Virus record (IMG/VR): IMGVR_UViG_3300013137_000125
Location: 1-20,894 of that record
Source: a virus
Strand: one strand, 5' to 3'
Length of the DNA stretch: 20,894 bases
In this document: piece after piece, positions 6,426-14,320 of the stretch
How positions within the stretch are numbered: position 1 is the first letter of the stretch
Layout: the number at the start of each line of letters is the position of its first letter
Made by a program: the position numbers and the translations under genes
Notes under the pieces: generated by a model
Databases searched by the model: none
Told to the model about the DNA's origin: nothing
The model's input: only the letters and a program-made list of their open reading frames with translations

Positions 6426-7994
6426 TTAAATTAAGAATGCTAGATCGATTAACTCGTCTGCAACTTTTCCAACTTTAACCGTTGAATCAAATAATTCTTC
6501 GCCAGCATTATCTGTAAATACTGAGCTATAAGTTGTTGCAATAATTGCCGAGAGAGGTTTTTCAACTTCTTCAGAAAAGTTATTGTATTTTGCAGCAAAT
6601 AGTTCTTTGTATTTCTTTGAGTCTTGGATCAGTGGTCTAATTCTTTTACCTGAAATGTTCGTACGCTCTTTATGTTTTTCACAATGTGCGCTTAAAATCT
6701 GTGGCAAAAGAACAAACTTATGATTCTCTAAATATTTCTTTGTTGCAATTAGTAGATAGACATACTCATAGAATGTTAAAAACTTAATTGCCATCTTGTC
6801 TTGGAAATATTTGAAAGTAAGCATTGAGACAATTTTCTCTTGAATGCCATGTCTACTAATATATTTTATTGCAGATCTAATTTCATCATCAGAGACTTTA
6901 ACTCCAAAGTGAACTGGTATTTCCTTGAGTGTTTGCTTAATGCTTAGTTTGCGAGTCATATAAAGACCTTCATCTTTTCTGAGCATCTGGATTTCAAGAC
7001 GTTCGTATTCAGATGTTTCTTCATCATCGTCAGAATACTTTTCTGAGCTTCCTCCGCCGAGTGTTGTGAATTTGTGTTTAAATTTGTTCTGAAACAAGAA
7101 GTCAATCTGATTAATAATTACTGATTGGAAGAAGCTTACAACATTCTTGTCTTTGTCAATCGCCAGTTTAGGGATTGCATTAGTCAAGAGCTTTTTGTAA
7201 ATTTCAAGTGTCTCAGTATCTTTTGTGATGCCTTGATTCTTTGCAACCGCCCAGAATCTTTTATCAGAATAAACAGTCTTGCTAACACGACTAAGAGTTA
7301 GTTTATAGAGTTTGTTTCTAATTGCCGCGGCATTCTTTGCAAACTTCTCGAACAAATATGAGAAAATATTTGCATTGATTTCTTCAAATTGAAAATCTTC
7401 GAACTCATCGCTATCAAGTTCTTCCTGTGTTTTCGCAAACAGCGATTTATTGTAGGTAAAATAAACCGAGATGATTGGGATCATAATTCTGTAAAGATAG
7501 GCAATCTTAATCAGAGCTTTTGCGTGTTTATCGGAGAATTGTAATTCTTCGTTAATCTTTTTCTTTTTGTCTTTTGTTTCTTGGGTAATTTTATCTAAAT
7601 TCAGTGCATAATGATCCTCGACATATTTATCAATGGTCTTGATTAAGAGCTTATCATGAGAGTCGGTAATTGAATCGACCATCGTGATAAAGACATCATA
7701 TGTTGTCGCCTCATTAATCATAAGTTTTGATTTAACATTGATCATGTCGTAGAAAATAATTGCGAGGTCATCGTTGAACTTTTCGCCTTCATCTAGAAAC
7801 AATTCTTCATATGTTTCTATAATCATAGGTACAAGGTTCTTGAAATTTCTCTTTGAATTCATTTCAAATAAGTTGTAGACATCTAATAATTCTTGCCCAA
7901 AGATTCTATCAAATGCAACCCCAAAGTTGTTCCCGCCGTTAGTTGAGAAGAAATTAAACTCACTGCCAGCTTCGATTTGGATTTTATTAGTCAT
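6426..7994 (-). CDS. Large hypothetical helical protein (522 aa)
   Basis: Start ATG 7994 behind GAGGAGGTATTTT. Almost entirely alpha-helical in appearance and charged, with a lysine-rich patch near residues 140-150 (KDKKKKINEE), a low-complexity acidic loop at about 315-330 (GGGSSEKYSDDDEETSEYE) and a basic segment at 440-460 (CEKHKERTNISGKRIRPL). No membrane segments and no zinc motif. The leader contains a stable 13-bp hairpin (8016-8045), with a TATATATTATAA element just upstream. Length and helical nature recall regulatory or virion-internal proteins of jumbo phages, but I cannot assign a family. Confidence 0.82.
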   Translation of the reverse strand: MTNKIQIEAGSEFNFFSTNGGNNFGVAFDRIFGQELLDVYNLFEMNSKRNFKNLVPMIIETYEELFLDEGEKFNDDLAIIFYDMINVKSKLMINEATTYDVFITMVDSITDSHDKLLIKTIDKYVEDHYALNLDKITQETKDKKKKINEELQFSDKHAKALIKIAYLYRIMIPIISVYFTYNKSLFAKTQEELDSDEFEDFQFEEINANIFSYLFEKFAKNAAAIRNKLYKLTLSRVSKTVYSDKRFWAVAKNQGITKDTETLEIYKKLLTNAIPKLAIDKDKNVVSFFQSVIINQIDFLFQNKFKHKFTTLGGGSSEKYSDDDEETSEYERLEIQMLRKDEGLYMTRKLSIKQTLKEIPVHFGVKVSDDEIRSAIKYISRHGIQEKIVSMLTFKYFQDKMAIKFLTFYEYVYLLIATKKYLENHKFVLLPQILSAHCEKHKERTNISGKRIRPLIQDSKKYKELFAAKYNNFSEEVEKPLSAIIATTYSSVFTDNAGEELFDSTVKVGKVADELIDLAFLI

Positions 7995-8015
7995 AAAATA
8001 CCTCCTCAGAAAATT

Positions 8016-8045
8016 AATGAAAGAAAGTTCAGACTTTCTTTCATT
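8016..8045 (-). terminator. 13-bp perfect hairpin between the 8099 and 7994 genes
   Basis: AATGAAAGAAAGT pairs with ACTTTCTTTCATT around a 4-nt loop. On the minus strand it is followed by TAATTTTC; on the plus strand by TTTTT. It may end transcription from the gene at 8099. If the AT-rich element at 8047-8058 is a promoter, it would instead form a stable hairpin at the 5' end of the 7994 mRNA. Confidence 0.6.
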
Positions 8046-8046
8046 T

Positions 8047-8058
8047 TTATAATATATA
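8047..8058 (-). promoter_or_regulatory. AT-rich promoter candidate TATATATTATAA
   Basis: The second of three identical 12-mers, 53 nt upstream of the 522-aa gene and immediately before the hairpin at 8016-8045. No AACA(N6)TA site is present in this gap. Confidence 0.4.
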
Positions 8059-8098
8059 TTTATTACATTTTTAATCTTTTAATAAAAAATTTTTTCTT

Positions 8099-8920
8099 TT
8101 AATCATTCATTAAACTGCGCTTTGCTCTTCTTGCACTAATTTTAGCACGAGGAGCTTTTCTTGTTAAGATATTTCCAACAGGTTTCGGTCTATTTTTCTT
8201 AGCATTTTCAATAAATTCTTGGCGCATTTTTTGCCTTCTAGTGTCTCGATCGTTGTCAATGACTTTTGGAGCTTTAGCTTTTTCATGCTTTGCAAGAGCA
8301 TAAATCTGAACAATCTTATCTGGATCTGCTATTTGATAAAGAAGATTTCTTTCCTCAAGTGCATTCATCTTCTTCCCAAACTTATTGATGTAGTTATCAG
8401 TTAAACAAAATCCATCTAGAAGATATCTTGCTGCAATATATGTTGACTTTTCATATCCAAGTGCTTCAACTGGGTTTCTAGTAGTCGGCGGCGTAGTTAA
8501 GGCAGTCATTGGAAGTTTCTCTGCAAACTCGTCAATTATCAAATCGTCATGATAATAAACATATGCGTATGTGAAAATGAATGAAGGTGAGTTTGAAAAC
8601 ATTCTGGTATTTCTAGTAGAGTATCTTTGTGTTGGATCGTTGTCAATTCTAAATAAAACATCATAGAAAAGTTTATTTGATCGGAAATCTTCCGAAGGAA
8701 CTCTCACATGAAACAAAAGATCTCCATTTGAGTAGACATATGGAACTGCATAGAATTGATTTCTGTATGAGTTTAGAATCTTAATAAATGCTGAATTCAG
8801 ACCTGCTTTAATTACCTTACGAGATGCCAGGAACGCAGATCCTCGTCATCGATATGGATTATCGATGTATTGTCTTATGCTTATTTTTATAGCATTTTTT
8901 TTCTTTACAGGAAGTACCAT
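8099..8920 (-). CDS. Hypothetical protein with in-frame TGA at codon 25
   Basis: Read from ATG 8920 (ribosome site GTGAGGTGGT, spacing 8), the frame gives 24 codons (MVLPVKKKNAIKISIRQYID then NPYR), then TGA at 8846-8848. It then runs on without interruption for 249 codons to TAA 8099. Both sides look protein-coding and share the same frame, and there is no ATG, GTG or TTG with a good site directly after the TGA; the first plausible restart is TTG 8716. The C-terminal 60 residues are very basic (RKAPRAKISARRAKRS). The cause could be a nonsense mutation (CGA to TGA), read-through, or a sequence error. A late-type promoter lies 35 nt upstream of the ATG. No family is recognised; a nucleic-acid-binding or virion role fits the basic tail. 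Confidence 0.65.
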
Positions 8921-8954
8921 ATCCCATACCACCTCACTTTCTTAGGAATTTCTA

Positions 8955-8966
8955 TAAATTATTGTT
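8955..8966 (-). promoter_or_regulatory. Late-type phage promoter, AACA(N6)TA
   Basis: Minus-strand AACA-ATAATT-TA, extended as TATAG. It drives the gene starting at 8920. Its 15-nt extended sequence is identical to the plus-strand promoter at 9001-9012, and the two face away from each other. Confidence 0.65.
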
Positions 8967-9000
8967 CTATATATTTTATCTTTTTAGCTTTCGAAGGGAA

Positions 9001-9012
9001 AACAATAATTTA
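9001..9012 (+). promoter_or_regulatory. Late-type phage promoter of the free-standing endonuclease
   Basis: AACA-ATAATT-TA followed by TAGGGGG. Only 16 nt separate it from the ATG at 9029, a leader that holds just the ribosome site. It is an exact inverted copy of the promoter at 8955-8966. Confidence 0.65.
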
Positions 9013-9028
9013 TAGGGGGTCTGCTAAA

Positions 9029-9934
9029 ATGGGAAGAAGTTTAACAAATAATGAGTTTTTAGAAAAATTATCTGAAAGAAGAGGAAGCGAGTATGTTCCT
9101 CTCGAGTTATATAAGAATACCACAACAAAAATAAAAGTTAAACATACTTGTGGAAATGAAATACTAATTAGACCAAATGATTTATTATCTGGCAAAAATT
9201 GTCCAATATGTTCTTTAAAAAGTAAAAAAAGTAAATTGAAAAAAGGGAAGAAAATCTTTCAAGAAGAAATAAATAAACTTTACAATAATGAATATGAAGT
9301 CTTATCAGAATACCATAACTATCTAGAAAAAGTAAAAATAAAACATAAAAATTGTGGAAATGAGTATGAAATAATACCAGGCAATTTTTTAAAAGGACAG
9401 AAACTATGTCCTTTTTGTATTAGTAAAAATAGTAATAAACAAAAAACATCTGAAGAATTTAAAAATCAAATTAAAGACTTGGTCGGCAATGACTATATTC
9501 TAATAAGTGACTATAAAAATGTAAAAACTAAGATTAAAATCCGTCATAATATTTGTCACCATGAATATGATGTATTGCCTACAAATTTTCTAAAGGGTAG
9601 AAGATGTCCACTTTGTTGGAGTTCTCATGGAGAAGATATTATAAGAAAATATCTTCAAGAACATAATCTATCTTATATACCTGAAAAAACCTTTCCAGAT
9701 CTAAAAGATAAGAGTTTTTTAAGATTTGATTTTTATCTAGAAAAAATAAATACGTTAATAGAATATGACGGAGAGTATCATTATATTCCTTTAAAGGGTC
9801 AAGATTATCTAGAGAAACAACAATACAGAGACCAGTTAAAGAATAAATATTGTAAGGACAAAAATATAAAACTGATTAGAATAGCATATTGGGACCAGAA
9901 GAATATAAAAAATATTCTAGATAAAAATTTATAA
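9029..9934 (+). CDS. Free-standing EDxHD (Vsr-like) homing endonuclease with three zinc modules
   Basis: 301 aa. Start ATG 9029 follows ATAGGGGGTCTG; a start 53 codons upstream would lie before the promoter and is rejected. Three repeated treble-clef-like modules bind DNA. Each has the pattern H..C...N-x-F/L-L-x-G...C-P-x-C: H39/C41/C58/C61, H106/C109/C127/C130, H173/C176/C193/C196. The C-terminal domain matches Vsr-fold EDxHD endonucleases such as I-Bth0305I: E202 in GEDIIRKYL, D234 in RFDFYL, IEYDGEYHY with H251, D268 in YRDQLKNKYC, then the strand IKLIRI. It is the only gene on this strand for about 6 kb around and sits between the chaperonin and the gene with the internal TGA. A homologue lies in intron 2 (17993-18766). 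It looks like a separately inserted mobile gene. Confidence 0.9.
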   Translation: MGRSLTNNEFLEKLSERRGSEYVPLELYKNTTTKIKVKHTCGNEILIRPNDLLSGKNCPICSLKSKKSKLKKGKKIFQEEINKLYNNEYEVLSEYHNYLEKVKIKHKNCGNEYEIIPGNFLKGQKLCPFCISKNSNKQKTSEEFKNQIKDLVGNDYILISDYKNVKTKIKIRHNICHHEYDVLPTNFLKGRRCPLCWSSHGEDIIRKYLQEHNLSYIPEKTFPDLKDKSFLRFDFYLEKINTLIEYDGEYHYIPLKGQDYLEKQQYRDQLKNKYCKDKNIKLIRIAYWDQKNIKNILDKNL

Positions 9935-9938
9935 TAAT

Positions 9939-9970
9939 AAATAACAAACTCGGGTATGAGTTTGTTATTT
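9939..9970. terminator. Bidirectional hairpin terminator
   Basis: A 13-bp perfect stem (AAATAACAAACTC with GAGTTTGTTATTT, 6-nt loop) is followed on the plus strand by TTCTTT and on the minus strand by TATTATTATAAATTTTT. It lies between the convergent endonuclease (stop 9934) and chaperonin (stop 9975) genes and probably ends both transcripts. Confidence 0.8.
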
Positions 9971-9974
9971 TTCT

Positions 9975-11768
9975 TTATCTTACTCTTTGATCGATTTGAT
10001 CAGTAATATTAAGATTTAGTGTAATCATTTGATTAGATGTTGCAATAATACCAATAATTGAGATGACACTTCTTAGAATTTGAATATCAGTATCAACAGA
10101 GTTTATAACTTCTGTCTCGCCCATATTCTCGTATTTGTGCAATTTTAGATTATAGAATTTGGATTCTTTGATACAAGTTCCCACGACTTCTTCAACTTGT
10201 TCTTCATTAAAATAACTGTTATTCAGAACATTTTTATAACTTTCCAAAAATGCATCAGAGAAAATCCAGATAAATTCCATAAAGAATTGACCAATATTTT
10301 CTACTGGGATATAGGAATACTTTTCAGATAATATTCCAACTAACTCTTCATCTTTTTCATTGAGAATTTTTGGAACCATAATATTACCACCAGGGATAAT
10401 ACCGTGTTTAATAGCTGATTTTGCTGCAAGAATTGCATCTTCAAATAATCTTTCGCGAGTCATTCTTTCAGTCAATGATTTGCCGGCAACGTGAATTACT
10501 GCAGTTGAGTCAGTTAGTGTTGAAATTCTTCTCTTTAATTGGTAGATATCAAATTGCAAATCCATATTTGGTTCTTCAATTTGTAACTTTTCTTGTAGTT
10601 TAGCTCTAAGCTCTACAACTTTGGCTTCTACTTTTTCATTCTTTTCTTCCTTACCAATAATCTGTGTTGTTTTCTTAGTAATGAACGCCTTCTGAGCTCT
10701 GCCAATAAATCTTGCTGGATTCTGCATAATTTCAGCTGGCTTATTCTCTAACTTCTTGAATACTTCGGCACCAACTAAGAGTGCTAGATCTTCTATGTCA
10801 TATCTTCCAGTTTCAGTGACTAGTTCCATATCAACAGCAGTAAAGACAATCTCAGGATCTTTCTTGATACTCTTATGTTTTAGTCTATTAGTCTTTAAGA
10901 ATGTTTTAACATCTTCGTCATATCCGTTTGCAACGAATACTAACTCGGCTTTTTGAGTTCCACAAACTTCTCCAATAATTGGGGCGATAATTGCAGGGAT
11001 ATCATTATATGTTAAGAAAGCGTCAGTAATAAAGATTCTTGGTTCTTGATCATGAATTATTTTTTTATTTTCATAGCCCTCAGCAAAATAGTCTTCAATA
11101 TAACCATCACGCCATTCAAGACCACGTTTAATTTCATAACTGTCTTTTTCTTTTTTATCCATAATGTCTGTTGAAACGAAACCAAACTCACCAATTTTTT
11201 CGTAGATCTCTTTGATCAATTTACCAGTTTGTCTATCATTATTTGTCGAGATCATAGCAACTGTTTCGACTTCATGAAGATCTTTAGATACTGGTCTTGC
11301 TACCTTTTTAAGTTCTTCCTCAAGATAGACTGAAATATCATTTAGAATATCTAGAACATCCTTTGGCGCTACTTTATTAAATAATTCTAACTCTGGAGCA
11401 GTCAATGTGCTATAAAGTGCTTCAGCAACAACAATTGCCGAGGTTGATCCATCACCAACGGTCATCACTTGATTACTTGCAACTTGACGAACTAAATCAA
11501 GGATAGTTCTCGATGCTTCATCATTGAAATTAATTTTATTCATTAAGTCATATCCGTCTTTTGTTGCAAAGTGTTTCATTTCTCTATCTTGGATAATTGT
11601 TGTCGTTCCATATGGTCCGAGTGTTCCGCATAAAATTTTTGAGATAATTTGTAAGGTTGCTCTAATTTTTGCTTTTGTATTCTTCTCTTCGACGACATTT
11701 GCCATAATTAGTGAGTCGACACTATTTTCTTTACAGATATCTATATTACTTTTTTCTCTTAGTTTCAT
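9975..11768 (-). CDS. Divergent phage GroEL-like chaperonin
   Basis: 597 aa, a little longer than GroEL (about 548). ATP-site signatures are present in order: TLGPYG at 49-54 (GroEL TLGPKG), KDG with D71 (GroEL D52), GDGST with D106 (GroEL catalytic D87 in GDGTT), FEDA with D444 (GroEL D398) and IPGGN with G460-G461 (GroEL AGGG). Apical and intermediate domains fill the space between. It has an N-terminal extension of about 20 residues and lacks the GGM-rich C-terminal tail. No GroES gene is seen. AR9 and some other jumbo phages encode similar chaperonins that can act without a co-chaperonin. The start ATG 11768 has its AAAGGAG site inside the upstream gene and overlaps it by 23 nt. It is the last gene of the baseplate operon, so it probably folds virion proteins. 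Confidence 0.93.
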   Translation of the reverse strand: MKLREKSNIDICKENSVDSLIMANVVEEKNTKAKIRATLQIISKILCGTLGPYGTTTIIQDREMKHFATKDGYDLMNKINFNDEASRTILDLVRQVASNQVMTVGDGSTSAIVVAEALYSTLTAPELELFNKVAPKDVLDILNDISVYLEEELKKVARPVSKDLHEVETVAMISTNNDRQTGKLIKEIYEKIGEFGFVSTDIMDKKEKDSYEIKRGLEWRDGYIEDYFAEGYENKKIIHDQEPRIFITDAFLTYNDIPAIIAPIIGEVCGTQKAELVFVANGYDEDVKTFLKTNRLKHKSIKKDPEIVFTAVDMELVTETGRYDIEDLALLVGAEVFKKLENKPAEIMQNPARFIGRAQKAFITKKTTQIIGKEEKNEKVEAKVVELRAKLQEKLQIEEPNMDLQFDIYQLKRRISTLTDSTAVIHVAGKSLTERMTRERLFEDAILAAKSAIKHGIIPGGNIMVPKILNEKDEELVGILSEKYSYIPVENIGQFFMEFIWIFSDAFLESYKNVLNNSYFNEEQVEEVVGTCIKESKFYNLKLHKYENMGETEVINSVDTDIQILRSVISIIGIIATSNQMITLNLNITDQIDQRVR

Positions 11769-12285
11769 GCTTGAATGCTCCTTTTGTCAGTGCAAAACCC
11801 ATTTCATCAGGACGAAGCTCAAGGTCTTTCTTTACCATCAAAATTTGTTGCTTAATTGTCTCGTCTGAGTAGTCAACCAAGAATAAAATTCTATTAGCAA
11901 TTTTTGTAATAAACATACCAGTATTAGTGTTTCTGCTAAATAGGTTCTTGAAATCTTTATCTAGTGCTTTTTTAGTTATTAAGATTGCATTATTAACTCG
12001 AACAAAGGTCTTTTCTAATGGAACTCTATTCATACTTTTATATTCATTTGAGAAATCATTATAAAAAAGATATCTTAATGTTGCGTCTTCCTTAGACTCG
12101 AATAATCTTTTTTCTAGAAATTTAATTCTCTGCTTCAGTTCTATAATTGTATTCTTGTGGTTCTTGGAACCATAGAATTCGCCTTTATATTCTCTTTGTC
12201 TTTTTTCTTCTCTTTGTCTTTTTTCTTTCTGTTTGAAATGTTTCTTTATCTCTTTCTTGAGATGTTTCTTTATTTCCGCTTTCAT
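11746..12285 (-). CDS. Basic hypothetical protein with repeated lysine/arginine-rich N-terminus (179 aa)
   Basis: Start ATG 12285 behind GAGGAGAGATATT. Residues 1-35 are strongly basic and internally repeated (KKHLKKEIKKHF, then EKRQREEKRQRE), forming a charged helix. A coiled-coil stretch follows at about 45-65 (IIELKQRIKFLEKRL). The remainder is a mixed globular region with a hydrophobic helix (GMFITKIANRILFLVDY). The end overlaps the chaperonin start by 23 nt and supplies its ribosome site, so the two are translationally coupled. Unknown family; nucleic-acid or scaffold binding is suggested by charge only. Confidence 0.82.
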   Translation of the reverse strand: MKAEIKKHLKKEIKKHFKQKEKRQREEKRQREYKGEFYGSKNHKNTIIELKQRIKFLEKRLFESKEDATLRYLFYNDFSNEYKSMNRVPLEKTFVRVNNAILITKKALDKDFKNLFSRNTNTGMFITKIANRILFLVDYSDETIKQQILMVKKDLELRPDEMGFALTKGAFKHETKRKK

Positions 12286-12297
12286 AATATCTCTCCT

Positions 12298-12651
12298 CTA
12301 CGGTAATATAAACGTCAGTATATCCTCTTCCTGATAAATCTCCTGACAAATCTTTGACATTTCTCTTTTTAAATTTTCAATAATTATATCTTCGAGAAAC
12401 AGATGAGATTTTACCTTAAAAATTTTCATCTCGTTCTCTTTGCCGTTAGCAGCAATACCCAATTTTTCTACAATAAATTTACCCTTAAATGAGGGAAGAA
12501 ATGATACCTTGTTAACTGGAACTACTGTCTTAAGTACGTTTAAAAAATCATAAAGATTTGAAATATACCCGATCCCTTCTATATAATTTTGGGCGTTCAG
12601 TACTTCATCATCTGAGATCTTTGTCACGTTAGCGCAGGCTTTAATTAACAT
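12298..12651 (-). CDS. Hypothetical 117-aa protein
   Basis: Start ATG 12651, spaced 9 nt from AAAGGAGGT; another ATG 8 nt upstream is out of frame and too close to the site. The protein begins MLIKACANVTKISDDEVL, is of mixed helix/strand type, and ends in EEDILTFILP. No membrane segment or known motif. Twelve nucleotides separate it from the next gene in the operon between baseplate genes and chaperonin. A role in virion assembly is inferred from position only. Confidence 0.8.
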   Translation of the reverse strand: MLIKACANVTKISDDEVLNAQNYIEGIGYISNLYDFLNVLKTVVPVNKVSFLPSFKGKFIVEKLGIAANGKENEMKIFKVKSHLFLEDIIIENLKREMSKICQEIYQEEDILTFILP

Positions 12652-12666
12652 AGTATCATACCTCCT

Positions 12667-12942
12667 TTATTTTCTGTTGTTTCTGATGTCTTCATTTAAT
12701 TTAATTTTCGCTTTCTTTAGATGAGTCAAAAGTGGAATTTCTGTATTTAAAACTTCGCTAAGAGATAGTTTACCTTCAAATAAATCCATAAGATAAACTA
12801 TCTCCATAGCCTTTTCATCTTTTACAGCTTCAAGTTTAAAGAAATTCTCTTCGATTTTTTTTAACTTGGCATTTAATTCCTCTTTTGTATCTGTCTCTTT
12901 TAGTATTGGGCTTTCTCGAAGATTAGTGTAAAAAGTATGTTT
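12667..12942 (-). CDS. Open frame in the -1 frame after the 468-aa gene, start unresolved
   Basis: The frame is open for 91 codons from after a TGA at 12943-12945 to TAA 12667, overlapping the last 43 nt of the 468-aa gene in its -1 frame. From about codon 16 it reads as an ordinary soluble helical protein (ETDTKEELNAKLKKIEENFF ... THLKKAKIKLNEDIR). No ATG, GTG or TTG with a ribosome site lies near its beginning; the first in-frame ATG (12807) would give only 46 aa and cut into the helix. It may be made by -1 frameshifting from the 468-aa gene, by a non-standard start, or the window may contain an indel. No canonical slippery heptamer is visible in the overlap. Confidence 0.55.
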   Translation of the reverse strand, partial: KHTFYTNLRESPILKETDTKEELNAKLKKIEENFFKLEAVKDEKAMEIVYLMDLFEGKLSLSEVLNTEIPLLTHLKKAKIKLNEDIRNNRK

Positions 12943-14306
12943 TCAACTGAAAGAGGGACTTCATTAACTTCATGTCCGCATTCAGAGCATTTGATATTTT
13001 TAATTGAGTAGGTAATTCTATTTTCGTCAATTCTTTCATCCACAGCATCTTTAAATTCATTGGCATCGTCAATTGGAAGAGTGTCAATTACCCTTAAGAT
13101 TGCTGGCTTTTTATATTCTTCGAAATATGTACTTCCATCCTTAGATGGAATTAAAAGTCTGTTCACATAAAGCATATATACGATATTCTTGCTATCTTTG
13201 TCAATAGTCTTTTCAGGGACTGTCTTCAAGATTTCAAGAAGATCCATTAAACTTGGTGTTCTTAATTCAACAATAATGTTTGTTTGTGAAAGTTGAATCG
13301 CTTGATTTTTACCAATTAGCGAGAATTCTCTCATCTTTTCAGCAGAACTTGCTTCTCTAGAAACTTTATCGATTAGCTTTTTCATATGTTCACTATCGGT
13401 TGTTTTGATTAAGTTTCCATGATTTACTTTGTAATCTCTTTCAGCTTCACAAGCCGGGCAAGTAAATCTGAATGAACCTTCATTTGGGAATGTTGACGCA
13501 TAAATACCATAGTAGAATGTTTCCATGTCTTCAACAGAGGTATTTTGTAGCCAGTTTTCAAAATTCATTTTGCCAATTGAGGTATCATAAATCTTTTCCC
13601 AAACAGTATAAAACAAGCTTTTTTGTCTTTCATAGATATTAAGATTTTCTCTCAGGATATCCATAATGTCTTTGTGAACTAACGGAAGAACTTTTGCCAT
13701 ATAACCAGACTGTGCTGCCACAATTTGGAAAGCGGCTTTATTTCCATATAAAGCACTTCTTAGATCTCTTTCTTTATCAAGTTCATTTTTATTAATAACC
13801 TTGATTTTATTGAGATCAACAACTTTTGCCTTGCTCCTTGGCTTTTCTTCTTCAATAGGTTCTTGTTCCTGCTTAGCAATTCTTTCTTCAATTTCGTCTA
13901 GATCGCTAAATAGATCAACTTCAACTTCTTCTTCAAGTTTTGGAAGATCTAGATCTGCCATTGGAATAGCGGGACCAATTGCTTCTTTTTCTTCTTTATT
14001 TTTTTGAAGCATCTTTTTAGCTAAACTTAGAGTTGTTTTGGCAACTGCTTCTTCTTTAATCTCAGCTGCTGGCGCTATTACAACTTCTTCAACTTTTACT
14101 TCCTCTTTTACTACTGCCGCAGGTTTTGGTTCAACAACTTGTGGTTCAGGGATTACTTCCCCCTTTGAGTTAATTGCAACTGGAATTGGTGCTGGCATAT
14201 TTTTTAGCATTTCTGCTTCAAGTGTTGATAATGTCTTAACATCACCAAAACTTTCGCCTGGTTTTAGATACATTGTCTGACCAGGTAGTGGTTTCTTATT
14301 TTCCAT
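12900..14306 (-). CDS. Zinc-ribbon protein, possible baseplate hub or assembly protein (468 aa)
   Basis: Start ATG 14306 behind AAAGGAGAGAAG. Residues 1-165 are low complexity: proline-, alanine- and glutamate-rich, probably disordered. The C-terminal 300 residues form a folded domain in which two CxxC knuckles far apart in sequence (C283/C286 in CPAC; C440/C443 in CSEC) can make one zinc ribbon with a large helical insertion between. The arrangement and the ending CSECGHEVNEVPLSVENILF resemble small zinc-ribbon baseplate proteins of T4-type phages (gp26/gp51 family), an uncertain match from memory. It lies two genes after the gp25-like wedge gene in the same operon, which supports a baseplate role. 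The -1 frame after its stop is open (see 12667-12942). Confidence 0.8.
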   Translation of the reverse strand: MENKKPLPGQTMYLKPGESFGDVKTLSTLEAEMLKNMPAPIPVAINSKGEVIPEPQVVEPKPAAVVKEEVKVEEVVIAPAAEIKEEAVAKTTLSLAKKMLQKNKEEKEAIGPAIPMADLDLPKLEEEVEVDLFSDLDEIEERIAKQEQEPIEEEKPRSKAKVVDLNKIKVINKNELDKERDLRSALYGNKAAFQIVAAQSGYMAKVLPLVHKDIMDILRENLNIYERQKSLFYTVWEKIYDTSIGKMNFENWLQNTSVEDMETFYYGIYASTFPNEGSFRFTCPACEAERDYKVNHGNLIKTTDSEHMKKLIDKVSREASSAEKMREFSLIGKNQAIQLSQTNIIVELRTPSLMDLLEILKTVPEKTIDKDSKNIVYMLYVNRLLIPSKDGSTYFEEYKKPAILRVIDTLPIDDANEFKDAVDERIDENRITYSIKNIKCSECGHEVNEVPLSVENILFTLIFEKAQY

Positions 14307-14320
14307 TTTTCTTCTCTCCT

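Noticed and set aside
8870-9028. N-terminal extension of the plus-strand endonuclease from an upstream ATG at 8870
   Set aside because: The 53 extra residues do not resemble the family, lie over the divergent promoters and the start of the opposite gene, and ATG 9029 has promoter and ribosome site at the right distances.
10421-11868. Plus-strand frames across the chaperonin
   Set aside because: The minus strand encodes a clear GroEL-like protein; these frames have no ribosome sites and no coding character.
13801-14280. Two plus-strand frames of Ser/Thr/Ala-rich sequence
   Set aside because: They are antisense reflections of the Glu/Pro/Ala-rich disordered region of the 468-aa gene.
12900-14306. 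468-aa gene as a classic tail assembly chaperone with -1 frameshift
   Set aside because: The open -1 frame is suggestive, but there is no slippery heptamer and the zinc-ribbon domain fits a baseplate protein better; kept only as a possibility.
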